A DNA stretch of 64,000 nucleotides from Tetragonia tetragonoides (Eukaryota; Streptophyta; Magnoliopsida; Caryophyllales; Aizoaceae), in contig CM076142.1 in assembly GCA_038025085.1 (NCBI GenBank), positions 5,492,501 to 5,556,500 of the forward strand, written 5' to 3'. The position numbers were made by a program, and so were the translations under genes. The notes under the pieces were generated by a model. The model saw only the letters and a list, made by a program, of their open reading frames with translations. It was not told the DNA's origin and searched no databases. Positions 43,380 through 55,735 of the stretch are shown one piece after another; position 1 is the first letter of the stretch, and each line of letters starts with the position of its first letter.

Positions 43380-44692
43380 TTGCACACATGTGGCATCTAC
43401 ATGTAATCTTCACACGAACATTCACTCTTAAGTGTCATCCTACATGTCATCACCGCCAGAAAATGACCCAACTTTTGTAACACATATATCTCATTTTGAA
43501 GATTTTTTCAAATCCAATCTATTGAATCAAGATTTATAATTTTTTGACTTACATAACTAAAGTTTTTTATTACTATTTTGTAATATAAAAAAAAAGCTAA
43601 TAAATATGTAATAAACCCAACTAATGATAATGCATTAATGAGTGACAATTTGATGGTGAGTTGTTAGGCTATGTGACAAGCTTTGCTTACGTGATGCTTA
43701 AGGGTCATCAGCACACGAATTTACACCCCCTACGTGGCGTCCTACGTGTCGTGCCCACACGAATTAGACTCACTTTATACGTATACCGATGTGGCGCCTA
43801 TGTCTCATCTTCACACGAATATATCCCTCCCATGTGGCGTCTCACATGTCATCGTCCCACGAAAAGAACCCAACTTTATAAGACATAGTAGATATGCATC
43901 TCATTTTGAAGTATTTTCCGAACCTGATCCAATGGAGGAAGAATTATAATTTTTAAAGTTGCGTAACAAAAGTTATTTTATTTTATAATCTTAACAAAAT
44001 GATAATAAATATAATAGGTTGTATTTATGAAGTCAAATAACGATTATTAATTAATACTTGACACACTTGGATGGAGGCTTAGGTGGCAGCATACGTGTCA
44101 TCACCACACGAACTTGGCGCTTACGTGGCATTTTAGGTGTCATGCCCACACGATTTTAGGCGCCTGCGTGGCATCCTACGTGTCGTTGCCACACGAAATG
44201 ATCACACGAATTTACACCCCCTACGTGGCGTCCTACGTGTTCTGCCCACACGAATTGGACTCACTTTATACGTATACCGATGTGACGCCTATGTGTCATC
44301 TTCACACGAATATATCTCCCCCATGTGGCTTCTCACATGTCATCGTCCCACGAAAAGAACCCAACTTTATAAGACATAGTAGATATGCATCTCATTTTAA
44401 AGTATTTCCGAACTTGATCCAAAGGAGGAAGAATTATAATTTTTAAAGTTGCGTAACAAAAGTTATTTTATTTTATAATCTTAACAAAATGATAATAAAT
44501 ATAATAGGTTGTATTAATGAAGTCAAATAATGATTATTAATTAATGCATGACACACTTGGATGGAGGCTTAGGTGGCAACATACGTGTCATCACCACACG
44601 AACTTGGTGCTTACGTGGCATCTTAGGTGTCATGCCCACACGATTTTAGGCGCCTGCGTGGCATCCTACGTGTCGTGGCCACACGAAATGAA
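43380..44692. repeat. 491-bp tandem duplication rich in ACGTG motifs, plus an older third copy
   Basis: Two near-identical copies span 43712-44202 and 44203-44692. A degraded third copy lies at about 43380-43711. Each unit mixes shorter sub-repeats of the form CTACGTGGCGTCCTACGTGT followed by CGTGCCCACACGAA, then an AT-rich half. ACGTG cores lie at 43689, 43732, 43744, 44093, 44123, 44178, 44223, 44235, 44583, 44613 and 44668. Short open frames across it are by-products. Confidence 0.85.
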
Positions 44693-44865
44693 CTCACTTA
44701 TATATATATATGATTATAAACCCAATGATTAAATCAGAGTTCTCCACATAAGTCGCTGAATTGTCGAATGGTGTGTTAATTTACTAATAATGTGGCATAT
44801 GACTCACGACCGGTAAAAAATGAAAAAGAAAAAAAGAGAGAAAGTAGCAACAATCAGACATTATG

Positions 44866-47805
44866 CGGAATGTGGAGCGAAAATATCCACCTTCTTTCCG
44901 AGTCTTCCCGAAAGCTCAAAAAACCTGAAGTATAGCCTTCGTTTTCGGCTTCTCGGGGCCCGGGTGTCATTTTTGCCCAAACTTTTTCGGGAGTTCTATC
45001 ATGACCCTAGTTGACCCTCAATGCCCTGGGAGGGTCATTCGGATCCCAAAACTTTGATAAAACCCATGCCTTTGTATTGCAAATATTACACTAGTGCCCC
45101 GTAGAACACCAAGGGCCCCCCATGTCCCCTAGGGGTGTTCCGTGCCATGTGGTATGAAAATATCCACCTTCGTTCCGGGGCCTACCGGAAGCCCAAAAAA
45201 CGAGGATAATAGCATTCGTTTTCGGCTACTCGGGGTCCGGGTGTCGTTTTTGCCCCAACTTTTTCGGGAGGTCTATCATGACCCTAGAGGACCCTCAATG
45301 CCCCCTGAAGGTCATTCAGATCCAAAACATTGATATCATCCATGCCTTTGGTGTTCCAACTCTTACACAACTGTCTTGTAGAACGCCTTTCCAAGCCTAT
45401 TAGGACCGGATAAGCGACCCCAAGGGCCTCCCATGTCCCCTAGGGATGTACCGTGCGGTCTGATGCGAAAATATCCAACTTCGTTCCGAAGCCTACCGGA
45501 AGCCCAAAAAACGTGGATAATAGCCTTCGTTTTCGACTTCCCGGGGCCCGGGTGTCATTTTTTTCCAAACTCTTCCGTAGGGTCTATCATCATCCTGGAG
45601 GACCCTCGGTGCCCCGAGAGGGTCATTCGGATCCCATAACTTTGATAATACCCATGCCTTTGGTGTTCCAACTCTTACACAACTGTCTCGTAGAACGCCC
45701 TTCCAAACCTATTAGGACCGGATAAGCGACCCCAAGGGCCTCCCATGTCCCCTAGGGGTGTTCATGTGCGATGTGGTACAAAAATATCCACCTTCGTTTT
45801 GGGGCCTACCGGAAGCCCAAAAAACGTGGATAATAGCCTTCGTTTTTGGCTTTCCGGGGTACGGGTGTCATTTTTGCCCAAATATTTTCGGGGGGTCTAT
45901 CATGACCTTGGAGGACCCTCAGTGCCCCATGAAGGTCATTCGGATTCCAAAACTTTGATATCACCCATGCCTTTGGTGTTCCAACTCTTACACAACTGTC
46001 CCATAGAACGCCCTTTTAAGCCTATTAGGGAACAAGGGACCCCAAGGGCCTCCCATGTCCCCTAGGGGTGTTCCGTGCAATGTGATGCGAAAATTTCCAC
46101 CTTCGTTCCGGAGCCTACTGGAAGCCCAAAAAACGTGGAGTATAGCGTTCGTTTTCGGCTTCCCGTGGCTCAGGTGTCATTTTTTCCCAAACTTTTCCGT
46201 GGAGTTTATCATGACCCTAGAGGACCCTCAGTGTCTCGGGAGAGAAATTCGGATACCATAACTTTGATATCACCTATGCCTTTGGTGTTGCAAATATTAC
46301 ACTAGTGTGGCGTAGAACGCCCTTCCAAGCCTATCAGGACCAGATAAGCGACCCCAAGAGCCTCCCATGTCCCTTAGGGGTGTTCCGTGGGATGTGGTGC
46401 GAAAATATCCACCTTCATTCTGGGACCTACTGGAAGCCCAACAAACGTGGATAATAGCCTTCGTTTCGTCTTCCCGGGGTCCGGGTTTTATTTTTGCCCA
46501 AACTTTTTCAGGAGGTCTATCATGACCCTGGAGGACCCTCAATGCCCCGTGAATGTCATTCGGAACCCAGAACTTTGATATCAACCATGCCTTTGCTATT
46601 CCAACTCTTACACAATTGTCTCGTAGAACGCCATTCCAAGCCTATTAGGACCGGATAAGCTACCCCAAGGGCCTCCCATGTCCCCTAGGAGTGTTCCGTG
46701 CGATGTGGTGAGAAAATATCCACCTTTGTTCCGGGGCCTATCGGAAGCCCAAAAATCGTGGATTATAGCCTTCGTTTTCGGCTACCCGAGTCCAGGGTGT
46801 CATTTTTCCCAAACTTTTTCGGGGAGTCTATCATGACCCTTGGGCACCCTTGGTGCTCCGGGAGGGTTATTCGGATCCCAAAACTTTGATATCACCCATG
46901 CCTTTGGTGTTCCAACTCTTACACCACTGTCTCGTAGAATGCCTTTACAAGTCTATTAGGACCGGATAAGTGATCCCAAGGGCCTCCCACTTCCCTTAGG
47001 GGTTTTCCATGCGATGTGGTACGAAAATATTCACCTTCGTCCCGGAGCCTCCCGAAAGCCCAAAAAATGTGGATTATAGCCTTCGTTTTCGGCCTACCCG
47101 GGGATTGGGTGTAAATTTTGCCCAAAACTTTTCCTGGGGTCTATCTTGACCCTAGAGGACCTTTAGTGCCCCGGGAGGGTCATTCGGATTCCAGAACTTT
47201 GATATCACCCATGCCTTTGTTGTTCCAACTCTTACACCACTGTCACGTAGAACACCCTTCCATGTCATTAGGATCGGATAAGCGACCCCAAGGGCCTCCG
47301 TGTGATATGGTACAAAAATATTCACCTTCGTCCAAAAAACGTGGATTATAGCCTTCGTTTTCGGCTTCCCGGGGCCCGGGTGTCATTGTTGCCTAATTTT
47401 TTACGTTGGGTCTATCATGACTCTAGAGGACCCTCAATGCCCCGAAAGGGTCATCCGGATCCAAAATTTTTGGTAACACCCATGCATTCGGTGTTTCGGC
47501 TCTTACATCAGTGTCTTGTAAAATTGCCCTTACAAGCCTTTCAGAGACCGAGAACGGACACCGGGACCTCTTATGTTCCCCAAGGAGCGAGGTCTTGTGC
47601 GCTTTGGGGCAAAAATATCCACCTTTGTTCAGAGGCCTCCCGAAAGCCCTAAAAGCGTGGATTACAGTCTTGATTTTCGGATTCCTATGAACCGATTTCC
47701 GCTTTTGCCCAAACTTCTGCAGGGGATCTATCATCACCCTAGGGGAGCTCCGGTGCCTCGGCACCATCATGCGGGTCCCCGAACTCCGATTTCACCGATG
47801 AGACA
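44866..47805 (-). repeat. Array 2 of ~311-bp tandem monomers (10 units, reversed)
   Basis: Same family as array 1, in opposite orientation. The anchor AAATATCCACC or a variant occurs at 44881, 45158, 45469, 45782, 46091, 46403, 46714, 47025, 47316 and 47613. Most spacings are 309-313, with shorter units at both ends (277, 291, 297). The terminal monomer on the right (about 47480-47800) is the most diverged, matching the position of the diverged monomer in array 1 once orientation is considered. Confidence 0.9.
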
Positions 47806-47832
47806 TGGAACATGGAACATTGGACATGGAAA
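47800..47832. repeat. GACATGGAACATGG minisatellite capping array 2
   Basis: GACATGGAACATGGAACATT then GGACATGG directly follows the diverged terminal monomer, the reverse complement of the CCATGTCC-type cap of arrays 1 and 4. Confidence 0.75.
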
Positions 47833-49424
47833 CCCGTCAGAAAAAAAATTAAATGTAAAATTTAAAAAAAAGCAAAATGAGTTGAAATATCTGGTGCTTT
47901 GCACGAGCATGCACACTTGTAGTTAGAATTTAGAACAAGAGGCGGCGACTTTTTAAACTGTTGTGGAAGCTAGAAAGATATGAAAATTGTTTTATTCAAT
48001 TTTAAACAATCCGATTTAAATCATCAAGTCTTTTTGTCTACAAATTTGTTCAAACAGAACGGGCTTTGAACATAAATATCTGATATCTTAATTTGTGTCA
48101 TAATCCTAGTTTGAAGATGCAACGGTACTATGGAATACAAGTATGCAACTGAACAATCAAATAGTCATGAGCAAAAAAAGAACAATCAAATAGTCAACAG
48201 TTGCTCAAACTTGACAGCCCTATTAGGCTATTACTCCTAATTTCATTGACAGCCGGGCAATGACATAACTGGATTGGGTTCCTTCAACATACAAGATTAA
48301 TCAATCAATTTAAGTCCTGAAATTTCAACGATATGCAATCAGAACTCCAAAAAGGCATGGGAAATTTTCTGCACAAACCATCAGCAGAATGTACTTGGAT
48401 CATGTTTGAAGGTGAACTACCACTAAGATATACTTCGATACTCTGAAATCATCCTACAAACAAATGGTGATTGTTTGTGAACATGGTTAATAGCTTTCAT
48501 TACATGGGACTGAAAAGATCCATAAAGCATGATGTTTAGATGAAACAAATATCAGAAAAAACAAAAAGATGCTGCCTCAATTCACTGAGATGTTCAACAA
48601 AATCTGATCCTTTATAGATATTGCATTTCACCAGATAATCACATGGGACATGGTTTAGTGAAGAACAGGATCTGAAGAAACATGCTTCCGCTTCAGCTTG
48701 CAATGTCAAATGTGTCTCAGAAGGACCTGATCTTTAATTGCATAGCCTCAACGCAAAGAGCCTGCACTTCATGCAAATTAAAGGGGCAGAATTTCTGAAG
48801 TTAAATCTTGAGAACAGTTTCTGACAAAGCAAATAAAGCTAATGGATACAGAGAAGAAAGACCAAATATTTAAAATCCTTCACGGATAAGTATCAATCAA
48901 ATTGTGGCTTGGATAGGCAATTGAATTTTAGCCAGAATGATCTCTAGAAGTTCTTTGAAAAGGTTGACAAAATTCAAACATGTCAACACTCCTAAGTCTC
49001 ACGAAAATGGTACGTCCGGGGAGGTCGAGGGACGAAGGTGGTGACATTTGAATCATATTGGACGGGGATAAGGGGGTGTCGGAGGTCTTGAGGCCCTTGT
49101 GAGTCCCTAGTCTTGGGTGACTCTTAACCAGTCATCCACTTTCAAGGTTCGGACTTCTGACTCAGACATTGATATTATCAGAGAATATGGTCGTAGAGTA
49201 TTCGGAAAGATCTCTAGGGGAAATTGGGGTGCGTCTTGGATATTCTTTGATCCCTAGGAGCCTCCACGTGGGAAGACTCAACCGACCCCGAGATGGTTTG
49301 GACATTGCCCCATCCAAAGATTATAACCAAAGGAAAGAAGGCGTCGGGAGACAGCCATAGGAAGATATTGATTTTCACACAATATTGGACGGGAGCCCCT
49401 AAGGTGATGAGAGAAGCCTCCGAG
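47833..49424. other. Spacer between arrays 2 and 3
   Basis: No supported gene. 49000-49400 is GC-richer (GGTACGTCCGGGGAGGTCGA) and may be repeat-derived. A short reverse-strand frame near 48720-48780 looks like a possible terminal exon, but nothing upstream joins it. Confidence 0.4.
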
Positions 49425-51208
49425 GGTCTATTATGACCTTAGAGGACCCTTGGTACCCCTGGAGGGACATTCGGATCCCCGAACATCGATATTACCCATG
49501 ACTTTGGTGTTCCGACTCTTACACTAGTGTCACGTAAAATGCCCTTCCAAGCCTATCAGGGACCGGATAAGCGACACTGAGGGCCTCCAACGTCCTCTAG
49601 GGGAGTTCTGTGCGATGTAGTGCGAAAATATCCACCTTCGTTCCGGGCCTCCCGGAAGCCCAAAAAGGTGGATTATATAACCTTTGTTTTCGGCTTCCCG
49701 GGGTCCGGATGTAATTTTCCCCCAAACTTTTCCGGGGGGGTCTATCATGACCTTAGAGGACCCTCAATGTCCCGGGAGGGTCATTCGGATCCCAGAACTT
49801 TGATATCACCCATGCCTTAAGTGTTCCAACTCTTATACAAGTGTCCCGTAGAACGCCCTTCCAAGCCTATCAGGACCGGAAAAGAGACCTCAAGTGCCTC
49901 TCAAGACCCCTAGGGGTGTTCCGTGCGATCTGGTGCGAAAATATCCACCTTTGTTCTGGGCCTCTCGGAAGCCCAAACAACATGGATTATAACCTTCGTT
50001 TTCGGCTTCCCGGGGCTCGTTTGTCATTTTTGCCCAAATTTTTCCAGGGGGTCTATCATGACCTTAGAGGACCCTCAATGTCCCGGGAAGGTCATTCGGA
50101 TCCCAGAACTTTGATATCACCCATGCCTTAAGTGTTCCAACTCTTATACAAGTGTCCCGTAGAACACCCTTCCAAGTCTATCAGGACCGGATAAGCGACT
50201 CCAAGGGCCTCCCTTGTCCCCTAGGGGTGTTTCGTGCGATGTGGCGCGAAAGTATCCACCTTCGTTCCAGGGCCTCCCGGAAGCCCAAAAAACGTGGATT
50301 ATAACCTTTGTTTTCGGCTTCCCAAGGGCCCGAGTGTCATTTTTGCCTAATCTTTTCCGGGGGGTCTATCAAGACCTTAGAGCACCCTCAGTGCCCTGGG
50401 AGGGCCATTCGGATCCAAAACTTTGATATCACCCATGTCTTTGATGTTCCAACTCTTACACAAGTGTCCCGTAGAACGCCCTTCCAAGCCTATCAGGACC
50501 GGATAAGCGACCCTAAGGGCCTCACATGCCCCCTAGGGGTGTTCTGTGTGATGTGGTGCGAATATATCCGCTTTTCGTTCCAGGCCTCCCGGAAGCCCCA
50601 AAAAGGTGGATTATAGCCTTCGTTTTCGGCTTCCCGGGGCCCGGGTGTCATTTTCACCCAAACTTTTCTGGGGGGTCTATCATGACCCCAGAGGACCCTT
50701 AATGCCCCTGGAGAGTCATACAGATCCCAGAAAATTGATATCACCCATGCCCTTAGTGTTCCAACTCTTACACAAGCGTCTCGTAGAACGCCCTCGCAAG
50801 CCTATCAGAACCGGAGAAGAGACCCCAAGGGCCTCCCATGTCCCCTAGGGATGTTCCATGCGATCTGGTGCGAAAATATCCACCTTCGTTCCGGGGCCTC
50901 CCGGAAGCCCAAAAACGTGGATTATAGCCTTCGCTTTCGGCTTCCCGAGGTTCGAGTGTCATTTTTGCCCAATCTTTTCCGGGGGGTTATAATGAGCCTA
51001 GAGGACCCTCAGTGTCCCTGGAGGGTCATTCGGATCCTAGAACATTGATATATCACCAATGTCTTTGGTGTTCCAACTCTTACACAAGTGTCTCGTAGAA
51101 CGCCCTTCCAAGCCTATTAGGACCGGATAATCGACCCCAAAGGCCTCACATGTCCCGTAGGGGTATTCCGTGCGATGTGGTGCGAAAATATCCACCTTCG
51201 TTCCGAAA
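49425..51208 (-). repeat. Array 3 of ~311-bp tandem monomers (6 units, reversed)
   Basis: Anchors at 49626, 49939, 50250, 50562, 50874 and 51186, with spacings of 313, 311, 312, 312 and 312. This is the most regular array of the family. It shows no CATGG minisatellite cap. On its right it stops abruptly against SINE-like sequence. It lies downstream of the MED9 3' end. Confidence 0.9.
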
Positions 51209-51215
51209 TATTCCA

Positions 51216-51330
51216 GAAGGTTCGAGTCCCCTCAGGGCCACTGGAGGTTGTACCGGTCGTTAACATGAGGCCCATGGGATTAGTCAAGCAAAGTTTGGAC
51301 ACCCATGTACCAAGCACCAAATGAGCAGAC
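51216..51330 (+). mobile_element. 5'-truncated SINE-like sequence
   Basis: A canonical pol III B-box (GGTTCGAGTCC at about 51219) is followed by GAGGTTGTACCGG, then CATGGGATTAGTC and GGACACCCATGT. The last words match the 3' region shared by many angiosperm SINEs (GGGATTAGTC...GGACACCC, from memory). The A-box half is absent; array 3 sequence takes its place. Confidence 0.6.
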
Positions 51331-51909
51331 AATGGTAGCAGCCGTTTACTTATATGGTATAAGGAGGTAGAGATATCTCTAAGATCAATGTTGGCAGTTG
51401 TCTAAAGACTGATAATTTTGTCAAATATGAACCAGACCAAAGAATGCAAGTATGCAGTGCTACATGACATTCAGCTTCCTTTAGTACCATTGTTACTGTT
51501 GTTCTATGCACACATGTGGGTATGTAAAATCCTGTCAGGAATGTTAGGAGATATAGGTACCACTCAATGTGACGCACAGCTAGTCAGCATAAATGAACTA
51601 TCTAAGACAAAATTGTTCAATACCAATCCTCGACAAAAAAGATGTTTAATAATTGAGGAAATCTGATGGAAAATTCATAATCTCACTATATTCTCACATG
51701 CTGAAACTTATCAAACGACAATGGCATTTTGTGCTTCTGTTAAATCTTTCCACCTGCCCGTGCCTATTAATTACATGGATGATTTACATTATGTCATGCC
51801 AACATTTCCGGAACCATGAGAGAAGTATTAATCACCCCAAAATATAAGCAAAAGCATCCAAACCAAGCAAACATTCAAGTACTCACCGAAATTGGAGTTT
51901 GAACACATA
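51331..51909. other. Downstream region / 3'UTR of MED9
   Basis: AT-rich DNA that should include the MED9 3'UTR; no gene seen. Confidence 0.45.
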
Positions 51910-53445
51910 TCAAGGCTCTGACTTAACAAGTTCTTCGACAGAATTCTTATATGTGGAAATTAAATCCCTGTGATTGAAACATAGAGGCATGTAAACGTGC
52001 AGAATTAACCATAAGCAAATGCAAAACTATAAGGCACCAACCAACAAACCTTCTTTGATTATGAAATTGCTCGGTTTCTTCCAACTTGCGCTTTTGTCCT
52101 TCAACAGTCTGCACAACAACCAAATTACCCTCATTAACCACAACTCAATTCAGTATATCTGAAATAGGAACAATTGAATTTATACAGTAGTTCTACCATG
52201 GATTTTGGATTAATAGTCCCTGAAATAGAGTTCAATAGCTGCTGGCACTTCTCAAAGTGGCTATTCAGCTCACTAATCTAATTCCCAAAAAAGAAAAGAC
52301 TCCATCAGTAAACCAAATCCAACCCAAAAAGCCAATCACAAAACTATATCAGCCAACCTAAATAAAAAAGGAAAAATATAAATAAAATGCAAATGAACAT
52401 GAACATGAACATGAAAAGAAGTAGCTGAAATACAAATAGAGGGTCCAAAGTCCAAACCAAAGCATCAGCTTGCTGATCTCGTGTACCATTGTCAATGACG
52501 TCAGATAAATTTTCCACCAACTGCAAAATCAAATGCATACAAAACACAATCACAAATCCTAGAATTAATTCAGAAAAGAAAATCTAGGGTTTTAATTTAA
52601 TGTAAGAGATATACATTCAAGAGATGAAAGTGAGAGGCAAGTGACTGATGTTGCTGAGGCTGTTGTTGTTGTGGTGGTGATTGTGGCATAAACTGTTGCG
52701 GTGATCGTTGCACAAGTTGCTGTTGTTGGGGTGGTGATTGTGGCATAAACTGTTGTGGTGATCGTTGCACAAGTTGTTGTTGTTGTGGCGATTGCATTTG
52801 TTGCACAAGTTGTTGCTGGGGTGATTGCATTTGTTGCACAAATTGTTGCTGGGGTGATTGCATTTGTTGAACAAGTTGTTGCTGTGGTGATTGCATTTGT
52901 TGCACAACATGTTGTTGTTGTTGATGTGGTGGTGTTTGTTGTTGCTGAAACTGTTGTTGCTGGTACCTCTGGGTTGGCTGAAATTGCTGCTGCTGTTGTT
53001 GAGGTGATTGTGGTACAAACTGCTGTTGTTGTTGGGGTGATTTCTGCACAAATTGCTGCTGTGGTTGCTGTTGCTGTTGCTGTTGTTGAGGTGACTGTTG
53101 CACAAACTGTTGTTGCTGGGGAGATGGGGTAACAAATTGTTGTTGTTGAGAAGATGGGTTAACAAATTGCTGTTGTTGGGGTTGTTGTTGGGGTTGTTGT
53201 TGGGGGGATTGTTGCATAAATTGCTGATTTTGAGGGGATTGATACTGTTGTTGCTGGGGGAGGTTGAATTGTTGCTGGTGTTGTTGTTGTTGTTGTTGTT
53301 GGAGATGAAACTGTTGCTGTTGTAGAGTTGTGAGAAAAAGAGAGTCTTGTTGTTGTTGATTAGAGGTTGTTGAAGAAGAAGATATATTGGAGTTACTAAT
53401 GTTGGGGATCATTGTCCAGTTTCCTCCAAATTGGTGATGATCCAT
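51910..53445 (-). CDS. MED9: Mediator complex subunit 9 (MED9), complete, with long Gln-rich N-terminus
   Basis: Subunit of the middle module of the nuclear Mediator complex, which links transcription factors to RNA polymerase II. Five exons: 53445-52615, 52520-52458, 52277-52197, 52108-52050, 51967-51910 (1,092 nt, 363 aa). The N-terminus MDHHQFGGNWTMIPN is followed by ~240 residues of poly-Gln with Ser-Pro-Gln repeats (QQMQSPQQQ several times, RSPQQFMPQSPPQQQQ twice). The conserved MED9 part begins SLASHFHLLNLVENLSDVID and continues DNGTRDQQADAL, SELNSHFEKCQQLLNSIS, VEGQKRKLEE and RDLISTYKNSVEELVKSEP-stop. All introns are GT-AG. It is longer than the Arabidopsis protein as I remember it, because of the Gln region. 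Confidence 0.88.
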
Positions 53446-53791
53446 TTTTGTTGTTTCTCAATCTCAGTTTTCCCCAGAATGACAATCAAGTTTCCCACGA
53501 GGAGGAGAGAGAAACAAGAGAGTGAGGGTCAGAGACATCTATTTATATCTCCTATGTTTAGGGGAAAACGACAGGGTTTAGGGACTAATTATCTTCCACG
53601 ACGTCGTTATATGTGGATTTTTCTGGGGTTTGGGTTGTGGCATATACTCTTTGAAAGTTGAAATTATGCTCAAAGTTTTGCCTTTTTTGTAGCTTCGAAA
53701 ACAATAACGAAAAGGGTCTCTCTCTTTCTCTCCATTTGATAATTTCTGGGAAGCATCTGGGTGGAGTTTTGCTCATCTTCTGTACATTCAG

Positions 53792-53839
<48 letters not shown>

Positions 53840-55735
53840 TGGCATTCTTTTTTCCTGTGACGAATTTTCAATTTCTTGATAGGCAACGCTTTGCCCATGT
53901 CTTTGTTTGCTGCTCAATCACAAATAAAAGCATAGATGTTTTATATTCATGATTTTAATTTGGATCCCATTTAGGTGGAATGGTGATAAGAGGGTTTTTC
54001 ATAGAATAAGCTTTGCAACTGAGAATGGATTTTCTTTTTGGGGGATTCTCCATTATCTTTTTCTCAAGGGGATCATTTAATAAATGTCAAATTGGTGAAT
54101 TATTGATTACATCCTCAGGGAACCTGTTTCAATTAGCTCAGTGTCCCTCCTCCACCACCACCCCCTCCTGAGTAGTAGTGTTTCGAAGGCCAAAGGTTCC
54201 TACTTTTTGACTAGTAGAGATTGATAATGCCAAGGTCAATCTTATGCTGATATGGTATATAATTGTAGATTGCAGCTGGAGTTGCATAGATTCTTGTAGT
54301 TGTTCCTGCAAACATTCTTGTACATGCTATAACTCTGGGAACTTTGTGGGAATCTCCCCCCCCCCCCCACCCACCCACTATCTGTGTAGGTTTGGGTGCA
54401 CTTATGTATTAGAGTAAGCTGCTGAGATTTGGTTGATTCACTTAACATCCATTGGGATCATGAGGGATTGGTCAGCTACTTTTACAATGTAATGAAGTGA
54501 AAGTATCTGTACCAGAGGAGAGCATGAGTCAAATCATTTATCTCCTTTAGACCTCCATTGGACAATCTTATTAGAATGCAATCTTTTGCATATCTGTTTA
54601 CCCGATAGTTCCTAGCAGTGAAGGCCGATCTGATGAATGTTGCGTCTGTTGGTTAAGCCAACTGAAGTGTTCAGTATGTATGTTGACCTTACTTCACTTT
54701 GTGATGAGAAGATTTGGCATTAAACAGCATGAAGGTTGAATGAATTTTACTTTTTGAGAAAGCGTGTTATAGGGGAATTCCATGTGGGACTCTGTTGGAC
54801 AGTAGCAAGGGATCCCATCACAAAAAATGCGCGCTGGTAAAGGGACTTCTTGTACAAAGAGGTCTCCTTTACAACTATACAAGTAACATCCCTTGTGTCA
54901 TAAATGACCTCCTTTTCGTGCCATTGCAGATGGCCTTATTGTGCAAATGAGCTTTGCACTTAGCATGATCTACTTCAACATTTCTGCTAGATTGTTAACT
55001 TTGACAATTTTATAAACCGTTCGTTTGTCAAATCTGGAAATTAAATCCCTGTGATCCCAGTGTTCAAACACAGAGTTCTTGTGTTCCTGTTCCAGGAAGT
55101 TCAATGTTACTCTTTTATCTTTGCTTTTGTGCTCAATAGGCTATGTGACTGTGAACTGTTTTTAGTGTTTCCAAGGAGATAAGTTGATTCTTAATTTACT
55201 GGTTTAACTTCCTAAGGAGATCAAGCCTTTCAAAATCTCCTTACGTAAACCATAGCTGGTCTCAATATGCTATATCTTGATGCTTAGTGATGGAAGACAA
55301 ACAACAGAACTGTGATATCTTACGTAATTTTTTTGGAGTGAACCAATTTCTATTTCATAGGCTGTTACTTAATGATGGAAGACAAACAACAGAACTGTGA
55401 TTTTTGTATACATCATGCAGCGCTGCCTAGATTTCCATGCACTTTTTGCCAATATTGCAGGGCAAAGCCATATTTAGACTTTAATAATGACGACTTCATT
55501 TTCCTTGAAGTTTGACTCTTGTCAAATTTGTGTTAAGCTTGGGCTCTTGAAACTGAGTATTCAAACATACATTAATCCTAACTCCTATTGCTTGATTGCC
55601 AGTTGTTTGGTTCACTAAACAGTAACAGTGATGTCCTCTTGAGGCACTTGTCTGTCTGTCGTTTACTCAAGTTTTGTTGTTGTTACATATTATGCAGAAA
55701 GAGTATCAAGTTGTTACCATCGAGAAGACAAAGAT
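53446..55735. other. Divergent promoter region between MED9 and the small Ala-rich gene
   Basis: Holds the MED9 5' flank, a (CT)n tract and a C-tract near 54357. A direct repeat of GATGGAAGACAAACAACAGA (continuing ACTGTGAT) is seen near 55289 and 55375. The 20-mer TGGAAATTAAATCCCTGTGA near 55034 duplicates the start of the last MED9 exon. TATTATGCAG at 55688-55697 is a good acceptor for a 5'UTR intron of the small downstream gene. Confidence 0.55.
53796..53837. repeat. (CT)n microsatellite
   Basis: About 20 CT units between divergently oriented genes, in the MED9 upstream region. Confidence 0.95.

Noticed and set aside
48700..48790. Possible minus-strand terminal exon between arrays 2 and 3
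   Set aside because: A short open segment with a plausible acceptor, but no upstream exons and no recognised family.
52617..53325. Asn/Ser-rich and Val/Leu-rich frames opposite or beside the MED9 Gln region
   Set aside because: Alternative-frame shadows of CAG/CAA repeats in MED9 exon 1.
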